A stretch of 64,000 bases of DNA from Clostridia bacterium (GTDB lineage: Bacteria; Bacillota; Clostridia; Caldicoprobacterales; Caldicoprobacteraceae). Made by a program: the position numbers and the translations under genes. This document shows positions 42,656 through 51,682 of the stretch, piece after piece (within the stretch, counting starts at the first letter, position 1; each line of letters starts with the position of its first letter). The stretch covers positions 1 to 64,000 of the forward strand of contig PKRC01000004.1 of the NCBI GenBank assembly GCA_017577715.1. Direction: 5' to 3'. A model generated the notes under the pieces. That model saw nothing but the letters and a program-made list of their open reading frames with translations. It did not search any database and was not told the origin of the DNA.

Positions 42656-44683
42656 TTGGATCTGAGCAATCTAGACTTAAACAATTTGGAAAACAATAAT
42701 ATATTTGAACTCAGAGAGTTTGGCAAGGAAATAGGAGTAAAGGGCGTTACCAGGTATAGAAAAGCTGAACTCATTGAGCGTATAAAAGAGAGACTTAGGG
42801 AGATGGCCCAAGAGCAGCAGCGGGAATGGCTTGCCAAAAAACAGGGATCGCAGGATGAGCAGTTCCAGGAACAGCAGGTTCAACATGAGGACCAGGCTGT
42901 TCAGCCTGTAGCGCAACAGGAAAATGAGCAGGGTCAACAGGTGCAACAAGAACAGCCAATTATTCCGCTTGCGCAGGAAGGCCTAAGCGTACGGCAGGAG
43001 CAGGAAGAGAAGCCAGCTGATGGGCAGCTTGAGCAGGAGGGAGAGGCTGTCCAGCCACCGCAGGAAGCTGCTCAGCCCAAGCCTGGCAGAAGGGGAAGAC
43101 CCAGGAAAAAGAAGGAGGTTGCCCAAGAAAAGGAGACAACCGGTGGAGATGCCCAACAGCTGCATCTACTTGATCAAGTAGGTCAATCGATAGCAGAGGA
43201 GCGGGCAGATCAAGAGCAGCAGCCTTCTCTAATGAAACAGGAGGCACAAGAGGCGGTACAGGAACAAAGGACGGCACAGCAGCCCGATAGGGGAGAAATG
43301 GCGCAAAAGCAGGGAGAGCCACAGCATCAAGTTGGAGAATGCGGTGCTGAAGGGGGCGAGGAGAGAGAGAGAGCTGTTGTAGCCCGCAAAAAAGAGGACC
43401 TACTGGAGAAGATCATTACTGATAAAGAGGAATATGAGAGGCAGGTTGCTTACGCGCGGAAATACTTCAATACATCCAATCCTGCTGTGCCTATTCTGCT
43501 GAGCACCGGAGAGTGCGGCGACGCCAAAGGCGTACTGGAAGTGCTGCCGGACGGTTATGGATTCCTGCGCGCCGAAAACTATATGCCCGGCAGTAAGGAT
43601 GTGTATGTTTCCCAATCGCAGATACGCCGTTTTAATCTGAAGACCGGCGATTTGGTGGAAGGCAAAACCCGCCCTGCAAAAGAGGGCGAGAAGTTTCAAG
43701 CCCTTCTTTATGTGACCGCTGTCAACGGTGAAGATCCTGAAAAGGCTACCCAGAGAAAGCCTTTTGATGAACTGACTCCCATATTCCCCAACGAGCGCAT
43801 AACGCTGGAGAATCCCAGGAATCCCAAGGAGCTGGCCACGCGTCTCATTGATCTCATAGCTCCAATAGGCAAAGGCCAGAGAGGGCTGATTGTATCGCCT
43901 CCCAAGGCAGGAAAAACCACGCTGCTCAAGAAGATCGCCGACAGCATTGCCACCAATTATCCTGATATCTACCTCATAGTGCTGCTCATCGATGAGCGGC
44001 CCGAAGAGGTTACCGATATGCAGCGCTCCATAAAGGGAGATGTGGTGTATTCCACATTTGACGAGTTGCCCGAACACCATACAAAGGTGGCCGAAATGGT
44101 TTTGGAGCGCGCACAAAGGCTGGTAGAGCATGGTAAGGACGTAGTGATATTGTTGGATAGCCTTACCCGTCTGGCCCGTGCCTATAACCTCACCGTGCCT
44201 GCAACAGGTAAGATACTGTCGGGCGGTATCGATTCGGCGGCCCTCCACAAGCCCAAGAGGTTCTTTGGTGCGGCCCGTAATATTGAGGGAGGTGGAAGCC
44301 TGACCATCATCGCCACCGCCTTAATCGATACCGGAAGCCGCATGGATGAAGTCATATACGAGGAGTTTAAAGGTACGGGTAATATGGAAATCCATCTGGA
44401 TAGAAAGCTATCTGAGAAGAGGATTTTCCCGGCTATAGACATCTTCAAATCGGGCACGCGTAGGGAAGAGCTGCTGCTCACCCAGAGGGAGCTGGAATGC
44501 GTATGGGCTATTCGCAAGAATTTGAGCGAAGGGCGACCAGACAGGATAATCGAGATCATAATAAACGATCTGATGCGTACCAATTCCAACGAAGAGTTTA
44601 TAGACTTGATGTTAGAGCATTTTGAGAAAATGGAAAAAGACGGCTATTTTGTTGACCGCGAGAGCTATTACAGCTATCGCTAA
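42656..44683 (+). CDS. rho: Transcription termination factor Rho with Gln/Glu-rich insert
   Basis: 675 aa, much longer than E. coli Rho (419). Rho_N helix bundle (residues 8-50), a disordered insert (about 54-250) very rich in Gln and Glu with a basic patch (GRRGRPRKKK), the cold-shock RNA-binding domain (from about 290, LPDGYGFLRAENY), and the hexameric ATPase with Walker A SPPKAGKTTLLK (about 414-425), VLLIDERPEEVTDM and the Q-loop GKILSGGIDS. The start is TTG, eight bases after GAGGAG. It ends RNA synthesis at Rho-dependent sites. Inserts at this place occur in other clostridial and actinobacterial Rho proteins and change RNA binding. Confidence 0.95.
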   Translation: MDLSNLDLNNLENNNIFELREFGKEIGVKGVTRYRKAELIERIKERLREMAQEQQREWLAKKQGSQDEQFQEQQVQHEDQAVQPVAQQENEQGQQVQQEQPIIPLAQEGLSVRQEQEEKPADGQLEQEGEAVQPPQEAAQPKPGRRGRPRKKKEVAQEKETTGGDAQQLHLLDQVGQSIAEERADQEQQPSLMKQEAQEAVQEQRTAQQPDRGEMAQKQGEPQHQVGECGAEGGEERERAVVARKKEDLLEKIITDKEEYERQVAYARKYFNTSNPAVPILLSTGECGDAKGVLEVLPDGYGFLRAENYMPGSKDVYVSQSQIRRFNLKTGDLVEGKTRPAKEGEKFQALLYVTAVNGEDPEKATQRKPFDELTPIFPNERITLENPRNPKELATRLIDLIAPIGKGQRGLIVSPPKAGKTTLLKKIADSIATNYPDIYLIVLLIDERPEEVTDMQRSIKGDVVYSTFDELPEHHTKVAEMVLERAQRLVEHGKDVVILLDSLTRLARAYNLTVPATGKILSGGIDSAALHKPKRFFGAARNIEGGGSLTIIATALIDTGSRMDEVIYEEFKGTGNMEIHLDRKLSEKRIFPAIDIFKSGTRREELLLTQRELECVWAIRKNLSEGRPDRIIEIIINDLMRTNSNEEFIDLMLEHFEKMEKDGYFVDRESYYSYR

Positions 44684-44712
44684 ACAGCAATACGGTGGGG
44701 TATAGATAAACT

Positions 44713-45777
44713 ATGATAAGCGTAAGCCCACGATACAGAAAATATTTAAAGACCACAACAAGGGTAGTTCTAGTGCTCCTGCTGGTACTCTTTGTGCCCC
44801 TCAAGGTTCTCCCTTATATGGCTCCCTTTGTGGTGGCTTTGTTTATAGCCTTTATCATTGAACGGCCGGTAAGATTTTTGACTGATAAATTCAGATTGCC
44901 CCGTGGGGTAGCTGTGGGCATAGTCCTTTTCTTTTTTACTCTGGTTACGGGCGGAATTTTGATACTCATATTTTCGGAATTGGTCAACGAGATATGGCGC
45001 TTAACCAGGGAAATCCCCAGCGCCCAGGTGGTTAAAGGGTACATCGACGTGTTATTGGGCAGGGTGCAGAATCTGTATTTGAGCCTACCCGCTGAGTTTG
45101 AGAGCACCATCAGAGACAGCCTTGGGTCTGTTGTGGGAAGCATATCGGCATCTCTGCACAGCCTGCTCAATTATCTACTGAACATGGCAAAGTTTTTGCC
45201 ACAGGCATTTCTCTTCATAGTGATATCCCTGGTGGCCTCCTTTTTCATGAGTAGGGATAGGGAGAAGATATCCAGGTTTGTCTATAAGCAGATGCCGGAA
45301 GGGTGGAGGAACAAGATCCGTACGGTAAAAGATGACCTTTTTACCGCACTGGTGGGGTTCATCAAAGCACAGGCCATCCTCATTTCGGTTACCTTTATCG
45401 AGCTACTGATAGGATACAGCTTAATCGGGGTTAAATACGTATTTTCATCGGCTCTCATAACGGCGGTGGTGGATGCCCTGCCGCTATTGGGCACCGGTAC
45501 TATACTCATTCCGGCCGCGGCTGTTAATTTAATTATGGGTAATGTTGCAAGGGGATTCGCCTTTATAGCGCTTTATATCGTGATATTGATAGTTCGCCAG
45601 TTTTTAGAGCCCAAGGTGGTGGGACAGAGCCTGGGCTTGCATCCCCTTGTTACCCTCATATCGATATATGTGGGGCTGCGGCTTTTTGGAATCATAGGGC
45701 TGTTTTTGGGGCCCCTTGTTGTGGCTATTATAAAGGCTTTACAGAAGGCCAAGATTTTGCCCCAATGGAAGGCATAG
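44713..45777 (+). CDS. ytvI: AI-2E family membrane protein, YtvI-like
   Basis: 354 aa with about seven or eight membrane segments. The family core is visible: PYMAPFVVALFIAFIIERPV, FMSRDREKI, LLIGYSLIGVKY, and the C-terminal LEPKVVGQSLGLHPLVTLISIYVGLRLFGIIGLFLGPL. YtvI is a sporulation membrane protein in Bacillus; related proteins export small molecules. The transported compound is unknown. It lies between rho and rpmE, 30 bases after rho, and is likely read through from rho. Confidence 0.8.
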   Translation: MISVSPRYRKYLKTTTRVVLVLLLVLFVPLKVLPYMAPFVVALFIAFIIERPVRFLTDKFRLPRGVAVGIVLFFFTLVTGGILILIFSELVNEIWRLTREIPSAQVVKGYIDVLLGRVQNLYLSLPAEFESTIRDSLGSVVGSISASLHSLLNYLLNMAKFLPQAFLFIVISLVASFFMSRDREKISRFVYKQMPEGWRNKIRTVKDDLFTALVGFIKAQAILISVTFIELLIGYSLIGVKYVFSSALITAVVDALPLLGTGTILIPAAAVNLIMGNVARGFAFIALYIVILIVRQFLEPKVVGQSLGLHPLVTLISIYVGLRLFGIIGLFLGPLVVAIIKALQKAKILPQWKA

Positions 45778-45871
45778 AGGAGAAATTAGACGGCTTTAAG
45801 CTGGATTATTGCAAAACGACCGCGGGAAGGAAAAAGGGACAGCCAAAAACTGGTTGTGGCTGAAAAACGTC

Positions 45872-45901
45872 TTGAAATTCACGCTCTCGATGTGCTATAC
45901 T
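45872..45901 (+). promoter_or_regulatory. Promoter for rpmE
   Basis: -35 TTGAAA (45872-45877), 18-base spacer, -10 TATACT (45896-45901) with extended TGC (45893-45895). Confidence 0.7.
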
Positions 45902-45949
45902 GTAGTAGTTATGATAGGGTTGCAATTATCAACGAAAGAGGTGACTGTG

Positions 45950-46162
45950 ATGAAGAAAGGTATACATCCCGAGTATGGAGAGGCCATAGTAAGGTGCGCA
46001 TGTGGAGAGACATTTGTTACCGGTTCTACTAAAAAGGAGATCAGGGTTGAGATATGCTCGAAATGCCATCCTTTCTTTACCGGGAAACAAAAGCTGGTAG
46101 ATACGGGAGGACGTGTAGAGAGATTTAAGAAGAGATATGAGCTAAATAGCGACCAGGTGTGA
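45950..46162 (+). CDS. rpmE: 50S ribosomal protein L31 (zinc form)
   Basis: 70 aa from ATG at 45950 behind GAGGTG. MKKGIHPEYGEAIVRCACGETFVTGS with CAC and later CSKCHPFFTGKQK: the Cys set of the zinc-binding C+ form. Linked to rho in most Firmicutes; here a ytvI-like gene separates them and rpmE has its own promoter. Confidence 0.96.
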   Translation: MKKGIHPEYGEAIVRCACGETFVTGSTKKEIRVEICSKCHPFFTGKQKLVDTGGRVERFKKRYELNSDQV

Positions 46163-46176
46163 ATTCCACAAAACAG

Positions 46177-46210
46177 TGCAGATTGGGGTTATACCCTGGT
46201 CTGCATTTTT
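46177..46210 (+). terminator. Terminator after rpmE
   Basis: TGCAGATTGGG and CCCTGGTCTGCA pair with one bulge and G-U pairs, followed by five T. Confidence 0.75.
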
Positions 46211-46233
46211 GTTTATCATAAGGGGTGTAGTTG

Positions 46234-47220
46234 ATGAGAAAATGCGATATAGGGGGGCAAGCAGTATTGGAAGGGGTGATGATGCGCGCCCCTTCCCGTA
46301 TGGCTATAGCAGTTAGGCGCTATGACGGCCAGATAATAGTGCGAGACCAGCAGCTGTCTTCCCTAAAGGATAGGCATTCAATTTTTAAGCTGCCGGTCAT
46401 AAGGGGTGTTGTAACTTTTGCTGAGACGCTGGTGGTGGGCATAAGGTCTCTTATGGCCTCTGCCGAGATGTACGGCGACCCAAGCGTTGTACAGGAGTAT
46501 AAGCCATCCAGAGTTGAAAGGTTTGTAGCCGATAAAACTGGCAAAAAGGTAGAAGACGTAATGACATGGTTTGCGCTGCTATTGGCCATCGGCCTGGCCA
46601 TAGCGCTATTTGTGGTGGCTCCCGCTGTGCTGACGGGGTTGCTCAGGCAATGGATAGCCCATCGCGTCATGCTGGGATTGATTGAGGGATCAATAAGGCT
46701 TGCCGTATTTATCGGTTATATCGTGCTGGTGACCCGGATTAAAGATATACAGCGGGTTTTCCAATATCATGGGGCAGAGCATAAGGTCATTCACTGTTAT
46801 GAACACGGTGAGGAGCTATCAATAGAAAACGCCAGAAAGTACAGCACGTTGCATCCCAGATGCGGTACCGCTTTTTTGCTGGTGGTGATGGTGGTGAGCA
46901 TCGTGATGTTTTCAGCATTAGGGTGGAACAACATGATAGCCCGCATCTTGGTAAAGCTATTGCTGTTGCCTTTGGTGGCGGGCGTCTCATATGAAATAAT
47001 AAAGTGGGCAGGAAGAACCAGCTGGCCGGGAGTGAAATTTGTCATGTTCCCAGGACTTATGCTGCAAAAGCTTACCACCCGCGAGCCGGATGATGACCAG
47101 CTGGAAGTTGCCATGAAAGCTTTTATGCAGGCTGCGGGCTTGACTGACAAGGGGGCTCAAGATGCGGCTGAAGGGGATGGAAATATTAAGGAAGGGGCAA
47201 AAGATTTTAGAGTGTCATAA
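46234..47220 (+). CDS. DUF1385 membrane protein (YqhQ-like)
   Basis: 328 aa from ATG at 46234, six bases after AGGGGTG. Start motif GGQAVLEGVMMRAP, central FQYHGAEHKVIHCYEHGE and TLHPRCGTAFLL are the family signatures; His and Cys in these could bind a metal. Four membrane segments (about 110-135, 145-170, 215-235, 245-265). Function unknown. The last 59 bases overlap prmC in another frame. The yqhQ-prmC-prfA order is common in clostridia. Confidence 0.88.
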   Translation: MRKCDIGGQAVLEGVMMRAPSRMAIAVRRYDGQIIVRDQQLSSLKDRHSIFKLPVIRGVVTFAETLVVGIRSLMASAEMYGDPSVVQEYKPSRVERFVADKTGKKVEDVMTWFALLLAIGLAIALFVVAPAVLTGLLRQWIAHRVMLGLIEGSIRLAVFIGYIVLVTRIKDIQRVFQYHGAEHKVIHCYEHGEELSIENARKYSTLHPRCGTAFLLVVMVVSIVMFSALGWNNMIARILVKLLLLPLVAGVSYEIIKWAGRTSWPGVKFVMFPGLMLQKLTTREPDDDQLEVAMKAFMQAAGLTDKGAQDAAEGDGNIKEGAKDFRVS

Positions 47221-48031
47221 TATCCCGGCATCGAGGCTGGAGGCAGAGCTTTTGATGGCTCATATGCTGAAATGCCAAAGGCATGACCTGTACCTTGCGC
47301 GGGACTGGACACTAGACGCCTCTCAGGCGCAACGCTTCTTTGATCTGATATATAGACGGTGTGAGGGGTGTCCCATTCAGTATATAACCAACAAGCAGGA
47401 GTTCATGGGGCTGGAATTTTATGTAGACCAGAGGGTATTGATACCCCGTGCCGATACCGAAATACTGGTGGAACACGTGATTAAATGGGCATCTCAAAGG
47501 GTGGGAACTGTGCGTATACTGGATATAGGTACCGGAAGCGGTGCGATTGCCATAAGCCTTGCACTTTTTTTGCCCCGTGCCCGCATAACAGCTGTTGATA
47601 TTTCGGCAGGGGCATTGGAGGTGGCAAGGCTCAATGCTTGCCGGCATGGGGTTGAAGATCGTATAGCCTTTTTAGAAGGAGATTTATTTTCCCCCTTAGA
47701 TGGCCATACTGATGTCCAGCCCTTTGATGTTGTCGTATCCAACCCCCCATATATACCCACTCAGGAGATTGAGAATTTGGAGCGACATATTAGAGATTAC
47801 GAGCCGCGCATTGCCCTCGATGGAGGGCATGATGGTTTAAAGTTTTACAGCCGTTTGGCCAGGGAAGGGTTGAATTGGCTGAGAACAGGAGGTCTATTGG
47901 CGGTTGAAGTAGGATATGGCCAGGCTCAAAAGGTCAAATCCATATTGGAAAATACGGGGTGTTATGTAGATATTGCCATATATAAGGATTTAGCTGGTAT
48001 TGAGCGGGTGGTTTTTGCCATACGCCGCTGA
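47162..48031 (+). CDS. prmC: Release factor glutamine methyltransferase PrmC
   Basis: 289 aa. It methylates the Gln of the GGQ motif in release factors, using SAM. LDIGTGSGAIAISLAL (SAM site) and the catalytic SNPPYIP are clear. The ATG at 47162 has AAGGGGG six bases upstream, inside the end of the yqhQ-like gene; a second ATG (47177) right after AAGGGG is an alternative. prfA, its substrate, follows 85 bases later. Confidence 0.94.
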   Translation: MRLKGMEILRKGQKILECHNIPASRLEAELLMAHMLKCQRHDLYLARDWTLDASQAQRFFDLIYRRCEGCPIQYITNKQEFMGLEFYVDQRVLIPRADTEILVEHVIKWASQRVGTVRILDIGTGSGAIAISLALFLPRARITAVDISAGALEVARLNACRHGVEDRIAFLEGDLFSPLDGHTDVQPFDVVVSNPPYIPTQEIENLERHIRDYEPRIALDGGHDGLKFYSRLAREGLNWLRTGGLLAVEVGYGQAQKVKSILENTGCYVDIAIYKDLAGIERVVFAIRR

Positions 48032-48116
48032 AATGCTGTTATGATAAGAGGTTGAAATGTCTTTATTTTAATTTTTAAGCTAATTTAAGCTAACTTCTAT
48101 TAAAAGGGGAAGGTGT

Positions 48117-49193
48117 ATGCTGGATAAACTGGAGTTTATTGAAAGAAAATATGAAGAATTGAGCAAGGCAATTGCCGATCCAGAGATTATCGCCAAACAA
48201 AATGAATGGAAGAAATTGGTCAAAGAGCATGCCGACCTTGAGGATATCGTAATCAAATACAGGGAATATAAAACGATAGAGCAGGATATAGCGGTGGCCC
48301 GCGAAATGCTAAAGGAGAAGCTGGATGAAGAGTCTTTAGCCATGCTCCGGGAAGAGCTAGATGCCCTTGAAGAGAGAAAGGAAAAGGCACTCCAAGATCT
48401 TAGGCTTTTGCTTCTTCCTAAAGATCCCAATGATGAAAAGAACGTGGTTATGGAGATACGGGCTGGGGCAGGCGGAGAAGAAGCAGCCCTTTTTGGCGCT
48501 GACCTGTTTAGGATGTACAGCAGGTACGCTGAGCGCAAGGGCTGGAGGATAGAGATCATGAGTGCCAATTACACAGACATGGGGGGTGTCAAGGAGCTCA
48601 TATTCGTGGTTGAAGGCAGAGGAGCCTACAGCCGGCTCAAATACGAGAGCGGGGTCCACCGTGTACAGAGAATACCGACCACCGAATCGGGTGGTAGGAT
48701 TCACACCTCCACTGCTACCGTGGCCGTGCTGCCGGAAGCCGAAGATATTGAGGTGGAGATAAATCCTGACGACTTAAGGATCGAGGTCTTCAGGTCATCG
48801 GGGCATGGAGGCCAAAGTGTCAATACCACCGATTCGGCTGTGCGCATAACCCATATTCCTACAGGCATAGTGGTCACATGCCAGGATGAGAGGTCGCAAC
48901 AGAAGAATAAGGAAAAAGCCATGAGGGTTTTAAAGGCCCGTGTGCTTGATGCCGTTCGGAGGGAACGGGAACAGGAATATGCTCAGGTTAGAAAAAGCCA
49001 GGTGGGTACCGGCGATAGAAGTGAAAGAATACGTACCTATAATTTTCCTCAAGGACGCGTAACCGACCATCGAATTGGTAAGACGATATATAATTTAGAA
49101 GGTTTTTTGGATGGAGATATGGACGAAATCATAAATGAGCTTATAATAAACGAACAGGCTGAAAGGCTTAAGAATACCCAAACATCCCAGTGA
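48117..49193 (+). CDS. prfA: Peptide chain release factor 1
   Basis: 358 aa. It reads UAA and UAG. The GGQ motif is in SSGHGGQSVNTTDSAV (about residues 227-242), and the codon-recognition segment HRVQRIPTTESGGRIHTS has Pro-Thr-Thr at the P-x-T position. Length is normal. Paired with its methyltransferase gene prmC. Confidence 0.96.
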   Translation: MLDKLEFIERKYEELSKAIADPEIIAKQNEWKKLVKEHADLEDIVIKYREYKTIEQDIAVAREMLKEKLDEESLAMLREELDALEERKEKALQDLRLLLLPKDPNDEKNVVMEIRAGAGGEEAALFGADLFRMYSRYAERKGWRIEIMSANYTDMGGVKELIFVVEGRGAYSRLKYESGVHRVQRIPTTESGGRIHTSTATVAVLPEAEDIEVEINPDDLRIEVFRSSGHGGQSVNTTDSAVRITHIPTGIVVTCQDERSQQKNKEKAMRVLKARVLDAVRREREQEYAQVRKSQVGTGDRSERIRTYNFPQGRVTDHRIGKTIYNLEGFLDGDMDEIINELIINEQAERLKNTQTSQ

Positions 49194-49234
49194 ATACAAT
49201 TTTTATATAAGCTCTAGTTTGGGGATGGTTTGGG

Positions 49235-49984
49235 TTGGGTGATCTGTTCTTCAGCTGTGTCATGGGTACAGCCGCCGGCATTTTGGGTACTGGCTTAGGG
49301 GGACTCATTGGATTTGTCTTAAACAACCCCAGTAGGCGATTTTTGAGTGCATTATTGAATTTTTCTGCCGGACTGATGGTAGCAGTGGTGTGCTTTGACC
49401 TTCTGCCAGAGGCTTTTGAAATAGGAGGCTTTGACGTCAGCATAGTCGGGGTGTGCTTAGGGGTGGTCATGATCTTAGCCTGCGATGAGGCCATAACCGC
49501 CTGGAAGAGCTACTATAAAGGGGACCAACGCTCTCCCATGGGCCAGTATGTAAAGACCGGCATACTGTTGGGGATAGGCATTGCTCTTCACAATTTTCCC
49601 GAAGGTTTAGCCATAGGGTCAGGTTTTACGGCTATGAAATCCTATGGCATAGGGCTCAGCTTGGTCATCGCATTTCATGACGTTCCTGAGGGCATTGCCA
49701 TGGCTGCGCCCATGAGAATAGGCGGTATGGCCAGGTGGAAGGTCTTTCTGTCAGCGGTTATGGCAGGAATCCCAACGGGCATTGGAGCGCTGGTGGGGTA
49801 TCTGCTGGGCGAGATATCGCCTTATTTCATAAGCCTGTGCTTGGGGTTTGCCGGTGGCGCCATGCTATACATAACTTGTTCGGAGCTCATCCCAAAATCC
49901 AACGACCTGTACAGGGGAAGGATTTCGGGGATGAGCCTTATAATGGGAGTGATAGCCGGAATTGTAGTGTCTTCCATGCTCTGA
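49235..49984 (+). CDS. ZIP family metal transporter
   Basis: 249 aa from TTG. Eight membrane segments; the binuclear metal centre in the fourth and fifth helices is visible as ALHNFPEGLAIG and AFHDVPEGIAMAAP (HNFPEG/HDVPEG). It probably imports zinc or other divalent metals. The ribosome site is weak (GGGATGGTTTGGG), so the exact start is less sure. It lies between prfA and tsaC, a place it often has in clostridia. Confidence 0.9.
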   Translation: MGDLFFSCVMGTAAGILGTGLGGLIGFVLNNPSRRFLSALLNFSAGLMVAVVCFDLLPEAFEIGGFDVSIVGVCLGVVMILACDEAITAWKSYYKGDQRSPMGQYVKTGILLGIGIALHNFPEGLAIGSGFTAMKSYGIGLSLVIAFHDVPEGIAMAAPMRIGGMARWKVFLSAVMAGIPTGIGALVGYLLGEISPYFISLCLGFAGGAMLYITCSELIPKSNDLYRGRISGMSLIMGVIAGIVVSSML

Positions 49985-50067
49985 TATACAAAGCTTGTGG
50001 CCTAATAGAGCATATCATATTAAATGGGGCTCATATCATTGTGTTTATGCGAAAGGAGAAAGTACAA

Positions 50068-51117
50068 TTGAAGACCAGGGTACTAAAGATAAACGATGTG
50101 GAAAGCGATTGTAGCGCTATACTGGAAGCTGCCAGGCTGATACAGGCCGGGGAAGTGGTGGCATTTCCCACTGAGACGGTATACGGCTTGGGAGCCAATG
50201 CTTTGGATGCGGCTGCCGTTCAAAAGATCTTTGAGGCAAAGGGCCGTCCATCGGACAACCCTCTAATAGTGCATATTTCAAAACGCCAGGATGTGGACAG
50301 GCTGATAAAAGAATTACCTTCCTCGGCGATCACCCTTATGGAGCGTTTCTGGCCGGGACCTCTTACCATGATCTTTAAAAAGTCTCCACTTATACCCGAT
50401 GCAGTGACGGCTGGGCTGGATACAGTAGCCATTAGGATGCCGCGCCATCCGGTGGCTTTAAGGCTTATAGAGTGTAGCGGGGTGCCGATTGCTGCTCCCA
50501 GCGCCAACAGGTCGGGGCATACCAGCCCTACCATGGCGCAGCATGTCCTGGATGACCTCGACGGCAGGATTCCCCTTATACTGGATGGAGGAAGGTGTGA
50601 TGTAGGCCTGGAGTCCACCGTTTTGGATATGACGGCTGAGGTCCCAACTATCTTGAGGCCCGGCGGCATCACATACGAGATGTTGATGCAGGTGTTGGGA
50701 GAAGTGAGGGTTGATGATGGGGCTTTAAAGCCGGTTAAGAAGCAACAAGTCAAATCTCCTGGAATGAAATATACCCATTATGCACCTCACGCCCAGGTGG
50801 TGGTGGTGCGGGGGGAGCCCCACCAAATGGTGGCCAGGATAAACGTTATGGCAGAAGAGTATGCAAAACAGGGCATGAAGGTAGGAATACTTGCCACTCA
50901 GGAAACGAAAGCTTATTATAAAGAAGGCCAAGTGTTGGTGTTAGGAAGCCGCAAGCAACCTGCCACCATGGCCTCCAACCTATTTTGGGTTTTGAGGCGG
51001 TTTGATGAGCTGGGAGTGGACATTGTATTGGCCGAATGGATAGAGACAAAGGATGAAGGTTTGGCAATAATGAACCGCATATTGAGGGCGGCCGCTTTCC
51101 GCGTGATCGAGGCGTGA
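50068..51117 (+). CDS. tsaC: L-threonylcarbamoyladenylate synthase (Sua5/YwlC)
   Basis: 349 aa. It makes threonylcarbamoyl-AMP for the t6A37 modification of ANN-reading tRNAs. N-terminal YrdC domain (GEVVAFPTETVYGLGANALD, KGRPSDNPLIVHI, APSANRSGHTSPT) and C-terminal Sua5 domain (from about 230). TTG at 50068 is nine bases after GAAAGGAG; an ATG at 50047 lies upstream of that site, and a frame reaching back into the ZIP gene is a shadow. Confidence 0.93.
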   Translation: MKTRVLKINDVESDCSAILEAARLIQAGEVVAFPTETVYGLGANALDAAAVQKIFEAKGRPSDNPLIVHISKRQDVDRLIKELPSSAITLMERFWPGPLTMIFKKSPLIPDAVTAGLDTVAIRMPRHPVALRLIECSGVPIAAPSANRSGHTSPTMAQHVLDDLDGRIPLILDGGRCDVGLESTVLDMTAEVPTILRPGGITYEMLMQVLGEVRVDDGALKPVKKQQVKSPGMKYTHYAPHAQVVVVRGEPHQMVARINVMAEEYAKQGMKVGILATQETKAYYKEGQVLVLGSRKQPATMASNLFWVLRRFDELGVDIVLAEWIETKDEGLAIMNRILRAAAFRVIEA

Positions 51118-51145
51118 AAACCTACTTTTGAAGGAGGTTTTGTAG

Positions 51146-51613
51146 TTGACCACGGTTTTGTTTGTGTGTACAGGCAATACCTGCCGAAGCCCTATGGCTG
51201 AGGCCTTATTTAATGACTTGGCCAATAAAAAAGGGCTAGATAGCGTAAGGGCCGTTTCTGCCGGTTTGGCTGCTATCGAAGGGAACAAGGCTACGCCCCA
51301 GGCTATCGAAGTTATGAAGCGGAGAGGGATAGACTTAAGCGGTCACCGAGCCAGAAATGTGGACGCATCACTTGTAAAAGAAGCTGATCTGATACTAACC
51401 ATGACCCATCGACACAAAGCCATATTGAGCAGCATGTATCCCGAGGCCGCATCCAAAATACATGTGCTTAAAGAATACGCACAAGGTGGATCGGTTAAAG
51501 GGGAATTGGTGGATATCCTTGATCCCTTTGGTCAACCGATAGAGGTTTACGAAAGCTGTGCTCATGAGCTGGAGGAGTCTCTTACAAAGCTGATAGAAAG
51601 GCTTAAAGCCTAA
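51146..51613 (+). CDS. ywlE: Low-molecular-weight protein phosphatase (YwlE-like)
   Basis: 155 aa, TTG start eight bases after AGGAGG. The active-site loop FVCTGNTCRSPMAE (CX5R) has Thr at the position that in YwlE selects phospho-arginine over phospho-tyrosine, and the late general acid is in LVDILDPFGQP. By family and position (after ywlC) it is likely a protein-arginine phosphatase opposing McsB; mcsB is not in the window. Confidence 0.9.
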   Translation: MTTVLFVCTGNTCRSPMAEALFNDLANKKGLDSVRAVSAGLAAIEGNKATPQAIEVMKRRGIDLSGHRARNVDASLVKEADLILTMTHRHKAILSSMYPEAASKIHVLKEYAQGGSVKGELVDILDPFGQPIEVYESCAHELEESLTKLIERLKA

Positions 51614-51682
51614 TTTTTTATTGCAATTATCAAATGGATTAGGTTATAATATTAGAGAATGTGGGTGGGGGTATTGTGTGCT

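Noticed and set aside
42872..43330. Gln-rich part of rho as a tandem DNA repeat or CRISPR-like array
   Set aside because: CAG/GAG codons recur without a fixed period; there is no repeat-spacer structure, and the frame continues into the Rho core.
49735..50067. N-terminal extension of tsaC into the ZIP transporter gene
   Set aside because: Shadow frame of the ZIP gene; YrdC homology begins shortly after 50068.
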